Part shown: positions 1 through 6,245 of the stretch, in pieces
How positions within the stretch are numbered: the first letter of the stretch is position 1
Layout: each line of letters begins with the position of its first letter
Assembly: GCA_964501945.1 (NCBI GenBank)
Contig: CAZCTY010000020.1
Location: 1 to 17,428, forward strand
Length of the DNA: 17,428 nt
Source of the DNA: 21-14-0-10-32-9 sp964501945
GTDB lineage: Archaea; Nanobdellota; Nanobdellia; Woesearchaeales; 21-14-0-10-32-9
Reading direction: 5' to 3'
The notes under the pieces: generated by a model
The model's database searches: none
What the model was told of the DNA's origin: nothing
Seen by the model: only the letters and a program-made list of their open reading frames with translations
Program-made: the position numbers and the translations under genes

Positions 1-3
1 TCA

Positions 4-27
4 AGCCCAGTCCTTTAGGGCTGGGTT
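4..27 (+). mobile_element. Possible right-end hairpin of an IS200/IS605 (TnpB) element
   Basis: The sequence folds into a 10-bp stem (one G-T at the base, one internal T-G) closed by a TTTA loop, with the core CCCAGTCC/GGGCTGGG. A GC-rich stem around CCTTTAGG preceded by AAGCCC is typical of the right end of IS200/IS605 elements, where it forms the 3' part of the TnpB guide (omega) RNA. No transposase or tnpB reading frame is visible, so the element body would lie left of position 1. It could also be an unrelated intrinsic hairpin. Nothing else is recognised between this hairpin and position 100. Confidence 0.5.
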
Positions 28-100
28 AGCGTTTACCTATATTTCTTTGACTTTGTATTTTTTTTTAGAAATAACAAAAAACTGAAGAATTTTTAATAAG

Positions 101-118
101 TTAAAAAAAAGGTTTTTT
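101..118 (-). terminator. Terminator-like A8-GG-T8 motif after aEF-1beta
   Basis: The motif TTAAAAAAAAGGTTTT runs into the stop codon of the aEF-1beta gene. Read on the minus strand it is an A tract, CC, then eight T and AA. An oligo-T run is the archaeal termination signal, and the A and T tracts could pair into a short hairpin. The same 16-mer occurs after sepF and after the DUF4282-like gene. Confidence 0.6.
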
Positions 119-397
119 TTATCCGATGGCTCGTCTAACGTCTACGACTTCAACTGAGTTTACTCCATCTATTTTCTCTATTGCCTCCTCTACTGGTTCA
201 GGGCTTCCTTTTGACTCGTCCATAACAAATGTTATTTTTAGTGCTTTGAGTCCGAAAGCGACTGGTTCTATTTCCTCTCTCATCTCTCCTTCTCCTGCAA
301 ATTCTGTTATTTCTTTTTTAACTTTCTCTTTTACATCATCTAAATTAACTTCTGGGTTCTCAGGCATTATATTTAGTGTTACTATTGCATTAGCCAT
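119..397 (-). CDS. ef1b: Translation elongation factor aEF-1beta
   Basis: This 92-residue protein is the archaeal guanine-nucleotide exchange factor for aEF-1alpha. It swaps GDP for GTP so that the factor can deliver another aminoacyl-tRNA. Length and sequence fit the family: an N-terminal strand (ANAIVTLNIMPENPE), the central AFGLKALKITFVM segment, and a C-terminus ending VEVVDVRRAIG, a hallmark ending of archaeal EF-1beta. A strong Shine-Dalgarno (AGGAGG) overlaps the stop codon of the upstream Zn-ribbon gene, and only 14 bp separate the two genes. They therefore look co-transcribed and separately initiated. The gene ends in a terminator-like motif. Confidence 0.95.
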   Translation of the reverse strand: MANAIVTLNIMPENPEVNLDDVKEKVKKEITEFAGEGEMREEIEPVAFGLKALKITFVMDESKGSPEPVEEAIEKIDGVNSVEVVDVRRAIG

Positions 398-411
398 TTT
401 ATTCTATCCTC

Positions 412-585
412 CTAGTTTGGTCCTGTAAATTTGCAGTTTGGACAGGTGTATTTAGCTGCTATCTTTCTCGCCTCGGTGGATCTTATTATTTCATATTCTC
501 CACAGCTAGGGCACATAAAAGATACTGCGCCTTTATCGTTCGTTACGCTGATATTTAGTGATAAACATTTTTTTTCATTAACCAT
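412..585 (-). CDS. Small Zn-ribbon protein (DUF1610/HVO_2753-like), 57 aa
   Basis: The encoded 57-residue protein ends CPNCKFTGPN and contains MCPSCGEYEII, which matches the archaeal Zn-ribbon family often annotated as a Zn-ribbon RNA-binding protein. Family members usually carry four CxxC-type motifs forming two zinc sites. Here only two are intact (C25-x2-C28 and C48-x2-C51). The first is reduced to C7 (CLSL) and the third reads STEARK with no cysteine. The gene lies directly upstream of aEF-1beta in one transcription unit, an arrangement I recall in other archaea, which suggests a translation-related role. A TATA box centred about 26 bp upstream of the ATG implies a leaderless mRNA. Its molecular function is not established here. 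Confidence 0.85.
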   Translation of the reverse strand: MVNEKKCLSLNISVTNDKGAVSFMCPSCGEYEIIRSTEARKIAAKYTCPNCKFTGPN

Positions 586-605
586 GTGGGTTCGAAATTT
601 TAATT

Positions 606-616
606 AATTTATAAAG
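606..616 (-). promoter_or_regulatory. TATA box for the Zn-ribbon/aEF-1beta operon
   Basis: On the minus strand this reads CTTTATAAATT, close to the archaeal TATA consensus. Its centre is about 26 bp from the ATG at 585, the usual TATA-to-start-site spacing, so the transcript probably begins at or next to the start codon. Confidence 0.65.
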
Positions 617-650
617 CTTGCGGGCTTATATTTTTCTTCAAACCAAATAA

Positions 651-660
651 TATTTAAATA
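651..660 (+). promoter_or_regulatory. TATA box for the protease/ATP-grasp operon
   Basis: TATTTAAATA lies about 28 bp upstream of the ATG at 684. There is no clear Shine-Dalgarno between them, which fits leaderless initiation. Confidence 0.6.
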
Positions 661-683
661 ATAGTTTAATCTTTCATTTTATC

Positions 684-1040
684 ATGGTTGATTGTTGTGT
701 TGAGGGACGGGATAAAATAGTGATTGGTCCTGTCGAGGATATTACGTTTAAGGGCGAATCTCCTGCTAAATTCGAGGGCAGGGTTGATACTGGTGCGACT
801 AGTAGTTCTATTGATGCGAAGATCGTTGCTGATTTGAAGCTTGGCCCTGTTTTGAGTGTTAGAAAAGTTAGGAATGCTCATGGTGAGACTTTGAGGCCTG
901 TTGTTGAGGCTAAATTTGTTATAAGAGGTAAAACTCTTACTGCTAATTTTACTGTTGCTGATAGGAGTAAAATGAAATATAAAGTTTTAATTGGGAGGAA
1001 TATTTTAAAGGAAGGTTTCCTTATTGATGTAACGAAGTGA
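684..1040 (+). CDS. Retropepsin-like aspartic protease (RimB/DUF785-type)
   Basis: This 118-residue protein looks like a single-domain retropepsin-like fold of the kind annotated as ATP-dependent zinc protease or RimK-associated protease (COG4067). The catalytic motif is visible as GRVDTGATSSSI, with Asp35 in DTGA. The second hallmark, KVLIGRNIL near residues 100-108, corresponds to the C-terminal hydrophobic-Gly segment of retropepsins. One such domain would act as a homodimer. Four bases separate it from the RimK-like ATP-grasp gene. In bacteria, RimB-type proteases pair with RimK ligases and act on poly-glutamate tails or similar peptide additions; the pairing here suggests a ligase/trimming couple, but the substrate is unknown. 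Confidence 0.85.
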   Translation: MVDCCVEGRDKIVIGPVEDITFKGESPAKFEGRVDTGATSSSIDAKIVADLKLGPVLSVRKVRNAHGETLRPVVEAKFVIRGKTLTANFTVADRSKMKYKVLIGRNILKEGFLIDVTK

Positions 1041-1044
1041 TATT

Positions 1045-2109
1045 ATGAAAGCTGCTATTATTAGTCAGGGGAGTGTGAGTTCTAAATGGACTTATGAGGC
1101 GATGTTGGAATATTTTGATGAAGTTGATGATATTAATGTTAAGCACTTAGAGATTAGTGTTTCAGGTAGTACTGCTCAAATTCTCTATAAGGGTGAGCCT
1201 TTAAAAAAGTATGATTGTGTGTATGCTAAAGGTTCTTTTCGCTACAGTCAAGTTTTGAGGTCTTTGTCCTCTATTCTTCAAAAAGAGTGTTATATGCCTA
1301 TTATTCCTGGTGCTTTCACGATTGCGCATGATAAATTATTGACTCAGTTAATGATGCAGCAGCATAGTGTTCCTATGCCGAAGACATATATTAGCTCTAC
1401 TATTGAGTCTGCACGTGAATTACTCTCTAGTTTGAATTATCCTATTATTATGAAGTTCCCGCAGGGTACTCAGGGTAAAGGGGTGATGTTTGCTGATTCT
1501 TTTAGTTCTGCATCGTCTATTCTTGATGCGTTATCTGCGCTCAAGCAATCGTTCATTATTCAAGAATACGTGGATACTGGTTCTACTGATGTTCGTGCTT
1601 TTGTTGTTGGTGATAAGGTTGTTGCGAGTATGATGCGTAAGGGCTCGGAGGATGAGGTTAGGTCTAATATTCACACTGGTGGTGTGGGTGAGCCTGTTGA
1701 GCTTGATGAGCACACTAAGCAAATCGCGATTAAAGCGGCTAAGGCTATTGGCGCGGATATTTGTGGTGTTGATATTCTTCAAGGTTTTCGCGGTCCTTTA
1801 GTTATTGAGGCAAATATTAGTCCTGGCTTGCAAGGTATTACTAAAGCGACGAAGGTTGATGTTGCCAGGCATATTGCTAAGTATTTATACAATCAAACCA
1901 AGCAAAGAGTTGAGTCTTTTAGTGATAAGTGTAAAAAAGAAGTTATGGCTGATATTAACAATGAGAGTAATATTATTACTAATCTTGATTTTAGGGGTGC
2001 GCGGATCTTATTGCCTGAGATGGTTTCTATGATTTCTAAATTGAAATCTGAGGATCATGTTGAGATCTCTGCCAAAAAAGATGAAGTCAGTTTAAGAAAA
2101 GTGATGTGA
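1045..2109 (+). CDS. RimK-family ATP-grasp ligase with C-terminal AbrB-like extension
   Basis: This 354-residue protein shows a RimK/LysX-type ATP-grasp core: the early linker AHDKLLTQ (95-102), the glycine-rich loop GTQGKGV (141-147), IIQEYV (171-176), DVRAFVVGDKVV (182-193), RSNIHTGG (206-213) and the metal-binding VIEANISPGLQG (253-264). Such enzymes join an amino group to a carboxylate using ATP, adding amino acids to a protein or cofactor. Residues about 310-352 form an extra tail with R-x-ILLP, KLK, ED-x-VEI and VSLRK in AbrB/SpoVT-like order. The retropepsin-like gene just upstream is probably a functional partner. Likely activities include RimK-like glutamylation or a LysX/ArgX/MptN-like reaction; the sequence alone does not decide. 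No strong Shine-Dalgarno precedes the start. Confidence 0.85.
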   Translation: MKAAIISQGSVSSKWTYEAMLEYFDEVDDINVKHLEISVSGSTAQILYKGEPLKKYDCVYAKGSFRYSQVLRSLSSILQKECYMPIIPGAFTIAHDKLLTQLMMQQHSVPMPKTYISSTIESARELLSSLNYPIIMKFPQGTQGKGVMFADSFSSASSILDALSALKQSFIIQEYVDTGSTDVRAFVVGDKVVASMMRKGSEDEVRSNIHTGGVGEPVELDEHTKQIAIKAAKAIGADICGVDILQGFRGPLVIEANISPGLQGITKATKVDVARHIAKYLYNQTKQRVESFSDKCKKEVMADINNESNIITNLDFRGARILLPEMVSMISKLKSEDHVEISAKKDEVSLRKVM

Positions 2110-2112
2110 CTC

Positions 2113-2120
2113 TTTTTTTT
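2113..2120 (+). terminator. Oligo-T run after the ATP-grasp gene
   Basis: Eight T follow the TGA stop within a few bases and reach into the stop of the convergent zpr1 gene. A T run is the minimal archaeal termination signal. Confidence 0.5.
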
Positions 2121-2646
2121 ATTTCTTTGTTGTTTTTTCGCTAATTATTGCTGAGTTTCCTGTTGGGTCTTCTAGTTTTATTGTTAGCTCTTCGTGTCCC
2201 ATTAATACCTTGGTTAATTTTTTTAGTAGGTTTTTCGCTTTCTTTTTTTCTGTATTGTCTTCTGATAGGTCTCTTATTTTCTCTATTTGTGTTTTTATTC
2301 TGTTTATAACTCCTTCAATTGTTGTTATGTATCCGTTGCTTGCCTCTCCTGGTTCTATGCTTCCAACTCTAGGTATTGTTATTTTTGCAAAAGAAGATTT
2401 TATTACGCGAACATTTAAATCGTCTTCGCTCTCTACTTTAAATGTGGCTTTTATTGGATCGTTTTTATCTAATACTTCTACGTCTGCTTTGTGATATGCG
2501 CATTCTTGGTTCTCGCAGGTCATTGAGAATATTGCTATGTTCCCAAAATATGGTATTTCTCGTTCTGCTTCTCTTAATGTGAGTGTTTTCTTTCCACAAA
2601 ACGGGCATTGTTCTCCTTCCAATACATCTTCTTGCATATCTGTCAT
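2119..2646 (-). CDS. zpr1: ZPR1-family zinc-finger protein (archaeal type)
   Basis: The 175-residue product is a single-unit archaeal ZPR1 homologue. It has a C4 zinc finger (CPFCGKK at 14-20; Cys44 and Cys49 in CENQEC) followed by the beta-rich ZPR1 domain, with the recognisable segments REIPYFGN, RVIKSSFAKITIPRVGS and GYITTIEGVINRI. Eukaryotic ZPR1 duplicates this unit, binds eEF1A and helps it fold. A related role with aEF-1alpha would fit the aEF-1beta gene nearby, but that is inference. The gene is convergent with the ATP-grasp gene (9 bp apart). A TATA box about 24 bp upstream suggests a leaderless message. Met4 is an alternative start. Confidence 0.9.
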   Translation of the reverse strand: MTDMQEDVLEGEQCPFCGKKTLTLREAEREIPYFGNIAIFSMTCENQECAYHKADVEVLDKNDPIKATFKVESEDDLNVRVIKSSFAKITIPRVGSIEPGEASNGYITTIEGVINRIKTQIEKIRDLSEDNTEKKKAKNLLKKLTKVLMGHEELTIKLEDPTGNSAIISEKTTKK

Positions 2647-2664
2647 ATAATGTATGGCTTTTTG

Positions 2665-2674
2665 TTTATTTAAA
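2665..2674 (-). promoter_or_regulatory. TATA box for zpr1
   Basis: The minus strand reads TTTAAATAAA, centred about 24 bp upstream of the start codon. No Shine-Dalgarno is seen. Confidence 0.5.
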
Positions 2675-2709
2675 AAATTTGTTGTAAGAAAAAGTAAGTA
2701 TTATAAGAA

Positions 2710-2727
2710 TTAAAAAAAAGGTTTTTT
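2710..2727 (-). terminator. Terminator-like A8-GG-T6 motif after sepF
   Basis: TTAAAAAAAAGGTTTT occurs here within 10 bp of the sepF stop codon. It is identical over 16 bases to the motif after aEF-1beta and the one after the DUF4282-like gene. On the minus strand it supplies an oligo-T run preceded by CC and an A tract. Confidence 0.6.
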
Positions 2728-2732
2728 GGTTT

Positions 2733-3128
2733 TTACTCGTCTAATTCCATGGTTTCTGCGTTTTTATGAATTTCTGCGAAGCTTGGGACTACTACTACGT
2801 AATCTTCTCCAAATCCTGCGATTTCTCCATCTATGGCTTCCACGGTTTTCTTTAACTTGTTGATTGCTCTCTTTAGCTCTATCATGTCTTTTTCTCTTAG
2901 TGGTCCTATGTTAATTAAGCAAATCGTGGTGCCTTCTCTAAGGCTCTCTAGTATTACTTTTATATCTGCGAAGTCTTCTAGTACAAATGGTCTTACCATT
3001 ACTTTCGAAGAGCCTCCTTTGCTTCCGATGTTTGTGTCTAATTCTACGTATTCGTCTTCAGAATCTAACATGTCGTCTTCATCGTAGTTTTGTTTTTTAA
3101 ACCTTCTCATTGAAAAAAAACTTGCCAT
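2733..3128 (-). CDS. sepF: Archaeal SepF cell-division protein
   Basis: This 131-residue protein carries the DUF552/SepF core: VMVRPFVLEDFADIKVILES, then TTICLINIGPLREK, then GEIAGFGEDYVVVVPS near residues 101-116. SepF anchors the FtsZ ring to the membrane and in archaea is the main FtsZ anchor. The N-terminus MASFFSMRRFKKQ could form the short amphipathic membrane-binding helix, and an acidic linker (about 15-32) follows, as in the family. A full Shine-Dalgarno (AGGAGGG, 3137-3143) fixes the start. This gene is thus read from a leadered mRNA, unlike zpr1 downstream. No ftsZ gene is in the window. Confidence 0.93.
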   Translation of the reverse strand: MASFFSMRRFKKQNYDEDDMLDSEDEYVELDTNIGSKGGSSKVMVRPFVLEDFADIKVILESLREGTTICLINIGPLREKDMIELKRAINKLKKTVEAIDGEIAGFGEDYVVVVPSFAEIHKNAETMELDE

Positions 3129-3227
3129 TTATATTTCCCTCCTATTAAACTTGATTATTCTTTTTTTACTGTTTGCTCTTTTTTGGTGTAAAACAGCCTC
3201 TTTGTCTAAATTTTTGATTACCATGTG

Positions 3228-3238
3228 AATATATAAAA
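3228..3238. promoter_or_regulatory. Candidate TATA element between sepF and the hydrolase gene
   Basis: GAATATATAAA resembles a TATA box on either strand. For sepF it would give a leader of roughly 75-80 bases, consistent with that gene having a Shine-Dalgarno. For the hydrolase gene a closer box exists at 3272-3281. Assignment is uncertain. Confidence 0.3.
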
Positions 3239-3271
3239 CTTTCGTTTTCATTTATTTTATTTGTGCGAACA

Positions 3272-3281
3272 TTTTTATATT
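3272..3281 (+). promoter_or_regulatory. TATA box for the membrane-anchored hydrolase gene
   Basis: TTTTTATATT lies about 36 bp before the ATG at 3313, giving an expected leader of about 10 bases. The upstream in-frame ATG at 3280 lies inside this box and would not be transcribed, which supports the 3313 start. Confidence 0.45.
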
Positions 3282-3312
3282 GTGTTATCTGTTCTTTTTT
3301 TGTGTATTTTGT

Positions 3313-5892
3313 ATGGTGGTTAAAAAAAAGGCTAAAGATAAATCTTTGCGTAAAAAAAGAAATCGCACAAAACGTGTTCATAGTTCGTCTGCTGTTAGGG
3401 CTTTTTTTGTAAAAAATAGGCGTGATCTTATTCGCGCAGGGATTGTCATTTTGGTCTTATTTGCTTTGTTTTTTTCCTTCTCGTTCATATTTCAATTTAG
3501 ATCTAATTATGCTGAGCAAATCGTTATGGATATATCTCCTCAGTTTAAATCTTTATCTTTGAGAGGGGGGGATTTGTATAATTATTCTGTTAGTGTTGAT
3601 ATTCGTCCTAGTTTTTTTTGTACGGTGTCTTGTTCTTATAGGTTTGAGGATTTGAGCTCTGGCGAGGTTTTAGATGAGGGTTCTTTTGTTTTTTCTAATT
3701 ATAAGAGTCATGTTTTTGAAAATGAAATATTTGTTGATAGTTTAGGTTCTGGTCAGGAGTTGTATTTATATGAGTTATCTTGTCTCACGTTTGAGTCTAG
3801 GCTTTGTTCTGCGACTCGTTTTCCTATGAGTAGGACGGCTCTTTTATCCATTAATTATGATTTGAGTGAGGAGGAGGAATTAAAAAAGGCTGAATTGGAG
3901 GAGACTCTTCTTCAAGTTGAGGACTTATTTGAATCGTCTCATGAAAATATTTTATCTGCTGAACGTAAGATTGACAATTTATCTTTTATGAAGACGGATT
4001 ACTTGCAAGCTGAGTTGCTTGGTGCTAAGTTTTTTATGGAGGTTTTAGAAAATGATTTTGTTATGCTTGAGGATGCTTGGCAAACTCAAAATTTTTCTTT
4101 TGTAAGTGATAAATTAAATGAGTATAACATTGTTGAAAAATCTATTTATTTTAAAGAGTTATCTGAGGACTTGCTTGAATTAGTTGAATTTGAGGTCATG
4201 GTTTATAATAGTGTTGTTGATTTTTTGAGTGGTTTAGAGGATAATTTGTCTTATTATGAAGATTTGAGAAAGATTTATTCCTTTTCAGGTTTCGTTGAAG
4301 ATGAAAATTATTTAAGCGCGCTTTATTCTAAAGTAACTCTTTTGTCTACTCGTTTTGAGAGTGAGGATTTTAGGCGTCATGCTGAGCTTGAGGGTTTATT
4401 AAATGATTCTTTAGATGCGTTTAGTGTTGTTCATGAGAATTATTTTGAATCTTTATTAGATGAGAATGTTTCTTTAGCTTATTTAAATTCTTGGCGTAGC
4501 TTATTGCTTGATGATTTATGTATCTTGGAGGGGGGTGATTGTGCTTTTGGCTATGATGATTTTTTCTCATTCCCAGATAATGTTTCAAACTCTCGCGAAG
4601 TGAGAAATGTTGTTGAGAGTATTTGTTTTGATGTTGATAATATTTCTAGTCGCATTGGTAACTTATCTGATGAGAGATCTCTTGCGCGTGATAATTTATC
4701 TGATGAATTCTTGGAGAGTGTTGATGATGAAAAGTTTTTAGTTGACTCATCTCTTTTAAATTTTTATTTAAGTGAGTCTAATAATTCTAATGTTGTTAGT
4801 GTTCTTGAAAATTTTTCTCTAACTTACTTTAATAATTCACTTGCGCCTATTAGTTATCTTGATGAATATGATTCTAATTTAATTGATTATGCTCCGCCTG
4901 CTCAGTATTTAGCTAATAAATCTGATTTTTTTAAATCTGTTTGTTCTGCGAGGTCTTTTGAATTTCCTAGTTTAGCTTTAAATAAAGAAACAGTTGAAGA
5001 GGTCAGTGTCTTTGTGCCTAATATTTCTTTAATTCGTGACGTTTCTGCTAATTGTTGTTTTCAATCTGTTTGTGTTCCTTGTTGTGATTATGCTGAGTGT
5101 CGTGAGGATTTAAGGAATCCTTTAATTGTTCTTCACGGGTATTCTTTTTACAGTTTTAATTCTGCTCTGCACTCAGCTAACGCGTTTAATGATTTTGTCT
5201 TGCACGCACTAAATGATTCCTTGTATGTTCCTGCAGGTATTATTGGTCCTGATTTTTATCCTGATTATTCTCGTTATGATTTATCTAGGGGCGAGGTCCC
5301 TCCTGTTTTTAAGGCTACTTATTATGATGTTGTTAGCTTTGATGATATTCGTCCAGGTGAATTGAACATAAAAAGTCATAGTATTCGTGATTATGCAACT
5401 CGTTTAAATGACTTGGTAAATCTTGTGCGTGATGTTACGGGTAGGAGCGAGGTTGATATCGTCGCACATTCTATGGGGGGTTTGGTTACAAGAGCTTACA
5501 TAGATGAATTTGGTGATGATGCTCTTGATAAAATAGTGCTTGTTGGAACTCCTAATAAAGGTGTTCCTTCTCGTTTGCTTCATCTTTGTCGTTTCTTTGG
5601 TGGTCAAACTGAGTGTGATGAGATGTATCGTAAAAGCGCGTTTATGAATTATTTAAATAATGAAGCGTCTATTCCTCAAAAAGATGTTCACATGATTGTC
5701 GGGGAGGGTTGTAGTACTTTCGGTGAGGATGGTGATGGTATTGTTCATACAAGTAGCGCGGAGTTAGATTTTGCTGAAAATTATTACTTTACTGGTAGTT
5801 GTGATTTAATTGATAACTTTCATAGAGATATGATAAAGCCATCAAGATATCCTGAAATTTACGATACTATTATTGATATATTATTATCTTAA
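3313..5892 (+). CDS. Membrane-anchored surface alpha/beta-hydrolase (lipase/PGAP1-like)
   Basis: An 859-residue protein with a very basic N-terminus (about 1-38), one transmembrane helix (about 40-61, signal-anchor type), a long acidic, helical, partly coiled-coil outer region (about 180-560), a cysteine cluster (C581, C582, C587, C590, C591, C596) and a C-terminal alpha/beta-hydrolase domain from about 600. The hydrolase triad is readable: oxyanion HGYS (608-611), nucleophile Ser720 in AHSMGG, probable acid Asp808 in DGDGIVHTSS, and His837 in NFHRD. VGTPNKGVPS is also typical of lipase/PGAP1-like esterases. I count 16 N-x-S/T sequons outside the cell, 15 of them before the hydrolase domain. 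It probably cleaves an ester at the cell surface; the substrate is unknown. Met is placed at 3313 because the earlier ATG lies in the TATA box. Confidence 0.8.
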   Translation: MVVKKKAKDKSLRKKRNRTKRVHSSSAVRAFFVKNRRDLIRAGIVILVLFALFFSFSFIFQFRSNYAEQIVMDISPQFKSLSLRGGDLYNYSVSVDIRPSFFCTVSCSYRFEDLSSGEVLDEGSFVFSNYKSHVFENEIFVDSLGSGQELYLYELSCLTFESRLCSATRFPMSRTALLSINYDLSEEEELKKAELEETLLQVEDLFESSHENILSAERKIDNLSFMKTDYLQAELLGAKFFMEVLENDFVMLEDAWQTQNFSFVSDKLNEYNIVEKSIYFKELSEDLLELVEFEVMVYNSVVDFLSGLEDNLSYYEDLRKIYSFSGFVEDENYLSALYSKVTLLSTRFESEDFRRHAELEGLLNDSLDAFSVVHENYFESLLDENVSLAYLNSWRSLLLDDLCILEGGDCAFGYDDFFSFPDNVSNSREVRNVVESICFDVDNISSRIGNLSDERSLARDNLSDEFLESVDDEKFLVDSSLLNFYLSESNNSNVVSVLENFSLTYFNNSLAPISYLDEYDSNLIDYAPPAQYLANKSDFFKSVCSARSFEFPSLALNKETVEEVSVFVPNISLIRDVSANCCFQSVCVPCCDYAECREDLRNPLIVLHGYSFYSFNSALHSANAFNDFVLHALNDSLYVPAGIIGPDFYPDYSRYDLSRGEVPPVFKATYYDVVSFDDIRPGELNIKSHSIRDYATRLNDLVNLVRDVTGRSEVDIVAHSMGGLVTRAYIDEFGDDALDKIVLVGTPNKGVPSRLLHLCRFFGGQTECDEMYRKSAFMNYLNNEASIPQKDVHMIVGEGCSTFGEDGDGIVHTSSAELDFAENYYFTGSCDLIDNFHRDMIKPSRYPEIYDTIIDILLS

Positions 5893-6086
5893 TTATATTT
5901 CTGATTTTTCTTGTTTCTTTTAAATTTAAATGTATTAAAGCTTTTGAGTGAAATTTTTTTTTAGCTTTTCATCAAATTTTATCTAATGCTAAACTTTAGT
6001 ATATATTTATATATTCATTTAACTTAAAATAATAATTTTAACATTTAATTTTTGTTATTTGTTTTTTTATTTCATGGCTGATATAA
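5893..6086. other. AT-rich intergenic stretch, no gene seen
   Basis: This region is strongly AT-rich. T runs just after the hydrolase stop (5893-5935) could terminate that gene. I see no convincing reading frame, RNA gene or repeat here; short TATATAT-like stretches near 6000-6015 may be promoter-like by chance. Confidence 0.5.
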
Positions 6087-6119
6087 TTGTGAATTTAAAA
6101 GCCTTTGGCGAGATTTGAA
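6087..6119 (-). repeat. Direct-repeat copy of the tRNA-Thr 3' end (att-like)
   Basis: These 33 bases repeat at 6232-6264 with one mismatch (T/C at the fourth base). The copy contains 19 nt of tRNA-Thr (T loop, 3' strand of the T stem and 3' acceptor strand) plus 14 bp beyond the tRNA. A truncated tRNA end repeated at a distance from the intact gene is the classic mark of integration at a tRNA by a tyrosine recombinase, or of a decayed tRNA duplication. Only 145 bp separate the copies and no integrase is in the window. Confidence 0.8.
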
Positions 6120-6120
6120 A

Positions 6121-6245
6121 GTTCAAAAAGTTTCTTTTTGAACCCAGAAAATCTTTGATTTTCGTTGTCGCGAAGCGAGTTAAAATCTAAGCCAGCGAAA
6201 AACCTTTGGTTTTTCTGGGCGTTTTAAATTCTTGCGAATTTAAAA
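6121..6245 (-). other. Tandem perfect-hairpin block next to tRNA-Thr (possible structured RNA or MITE-like element)
   Basis: Five short inverted repeats stand in a row: 6121-6130/6134-6143 (10 bp, 3-nt loop), 6147-6153/6157-6163 (7 bp, 3-nt loop), 6168-6171/6175-6178 (4 bp), 6197-6204/6208-6215 (8 bp, 3-nt loop) and 6222-6231/6236-6245 (10 bp, 4-nt loop). A second level also pairs: 6143-6151 with 6211-6219 (9 bp) and 6157-6162 with 6182-6187 (6 bp), giving an alternative long-range fold. On the minus strand, the strand of tRNA-Thr, the last hairpin has a GCAA (GNRA-type) loop and three others have AAA loops. It starts at the tRNA discriminator base, so it could be co-transcribed. No protein reading frame fits. 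Function unknown. Confidence 0.6.

Noticed and set aside
3280..3312. Eleven-residue N-terminal extension of the hydrolase from the ATG at 3280
   Set aside because: That ATG overlaps the predicted TATA box, and the extra residues (cysteine- and phenylalanine-rich) precede a normal basic signal-anchor start at 3313.
3320..3333. Fourth copy of the terminator motif (GGTTAAAAAAAAGGCT)
   Set aside because: It lies in the coding region for the lysine run KKKAK of the hydrolase and lacks the T tract.
3166..3381. 71-residue minus-strand frame across the sepF-hydrolase gap
   Set aside because: It overlaps the hydrolase start and both promoters, has no recognisable domain, and lacks a credible ribosome-binding site.
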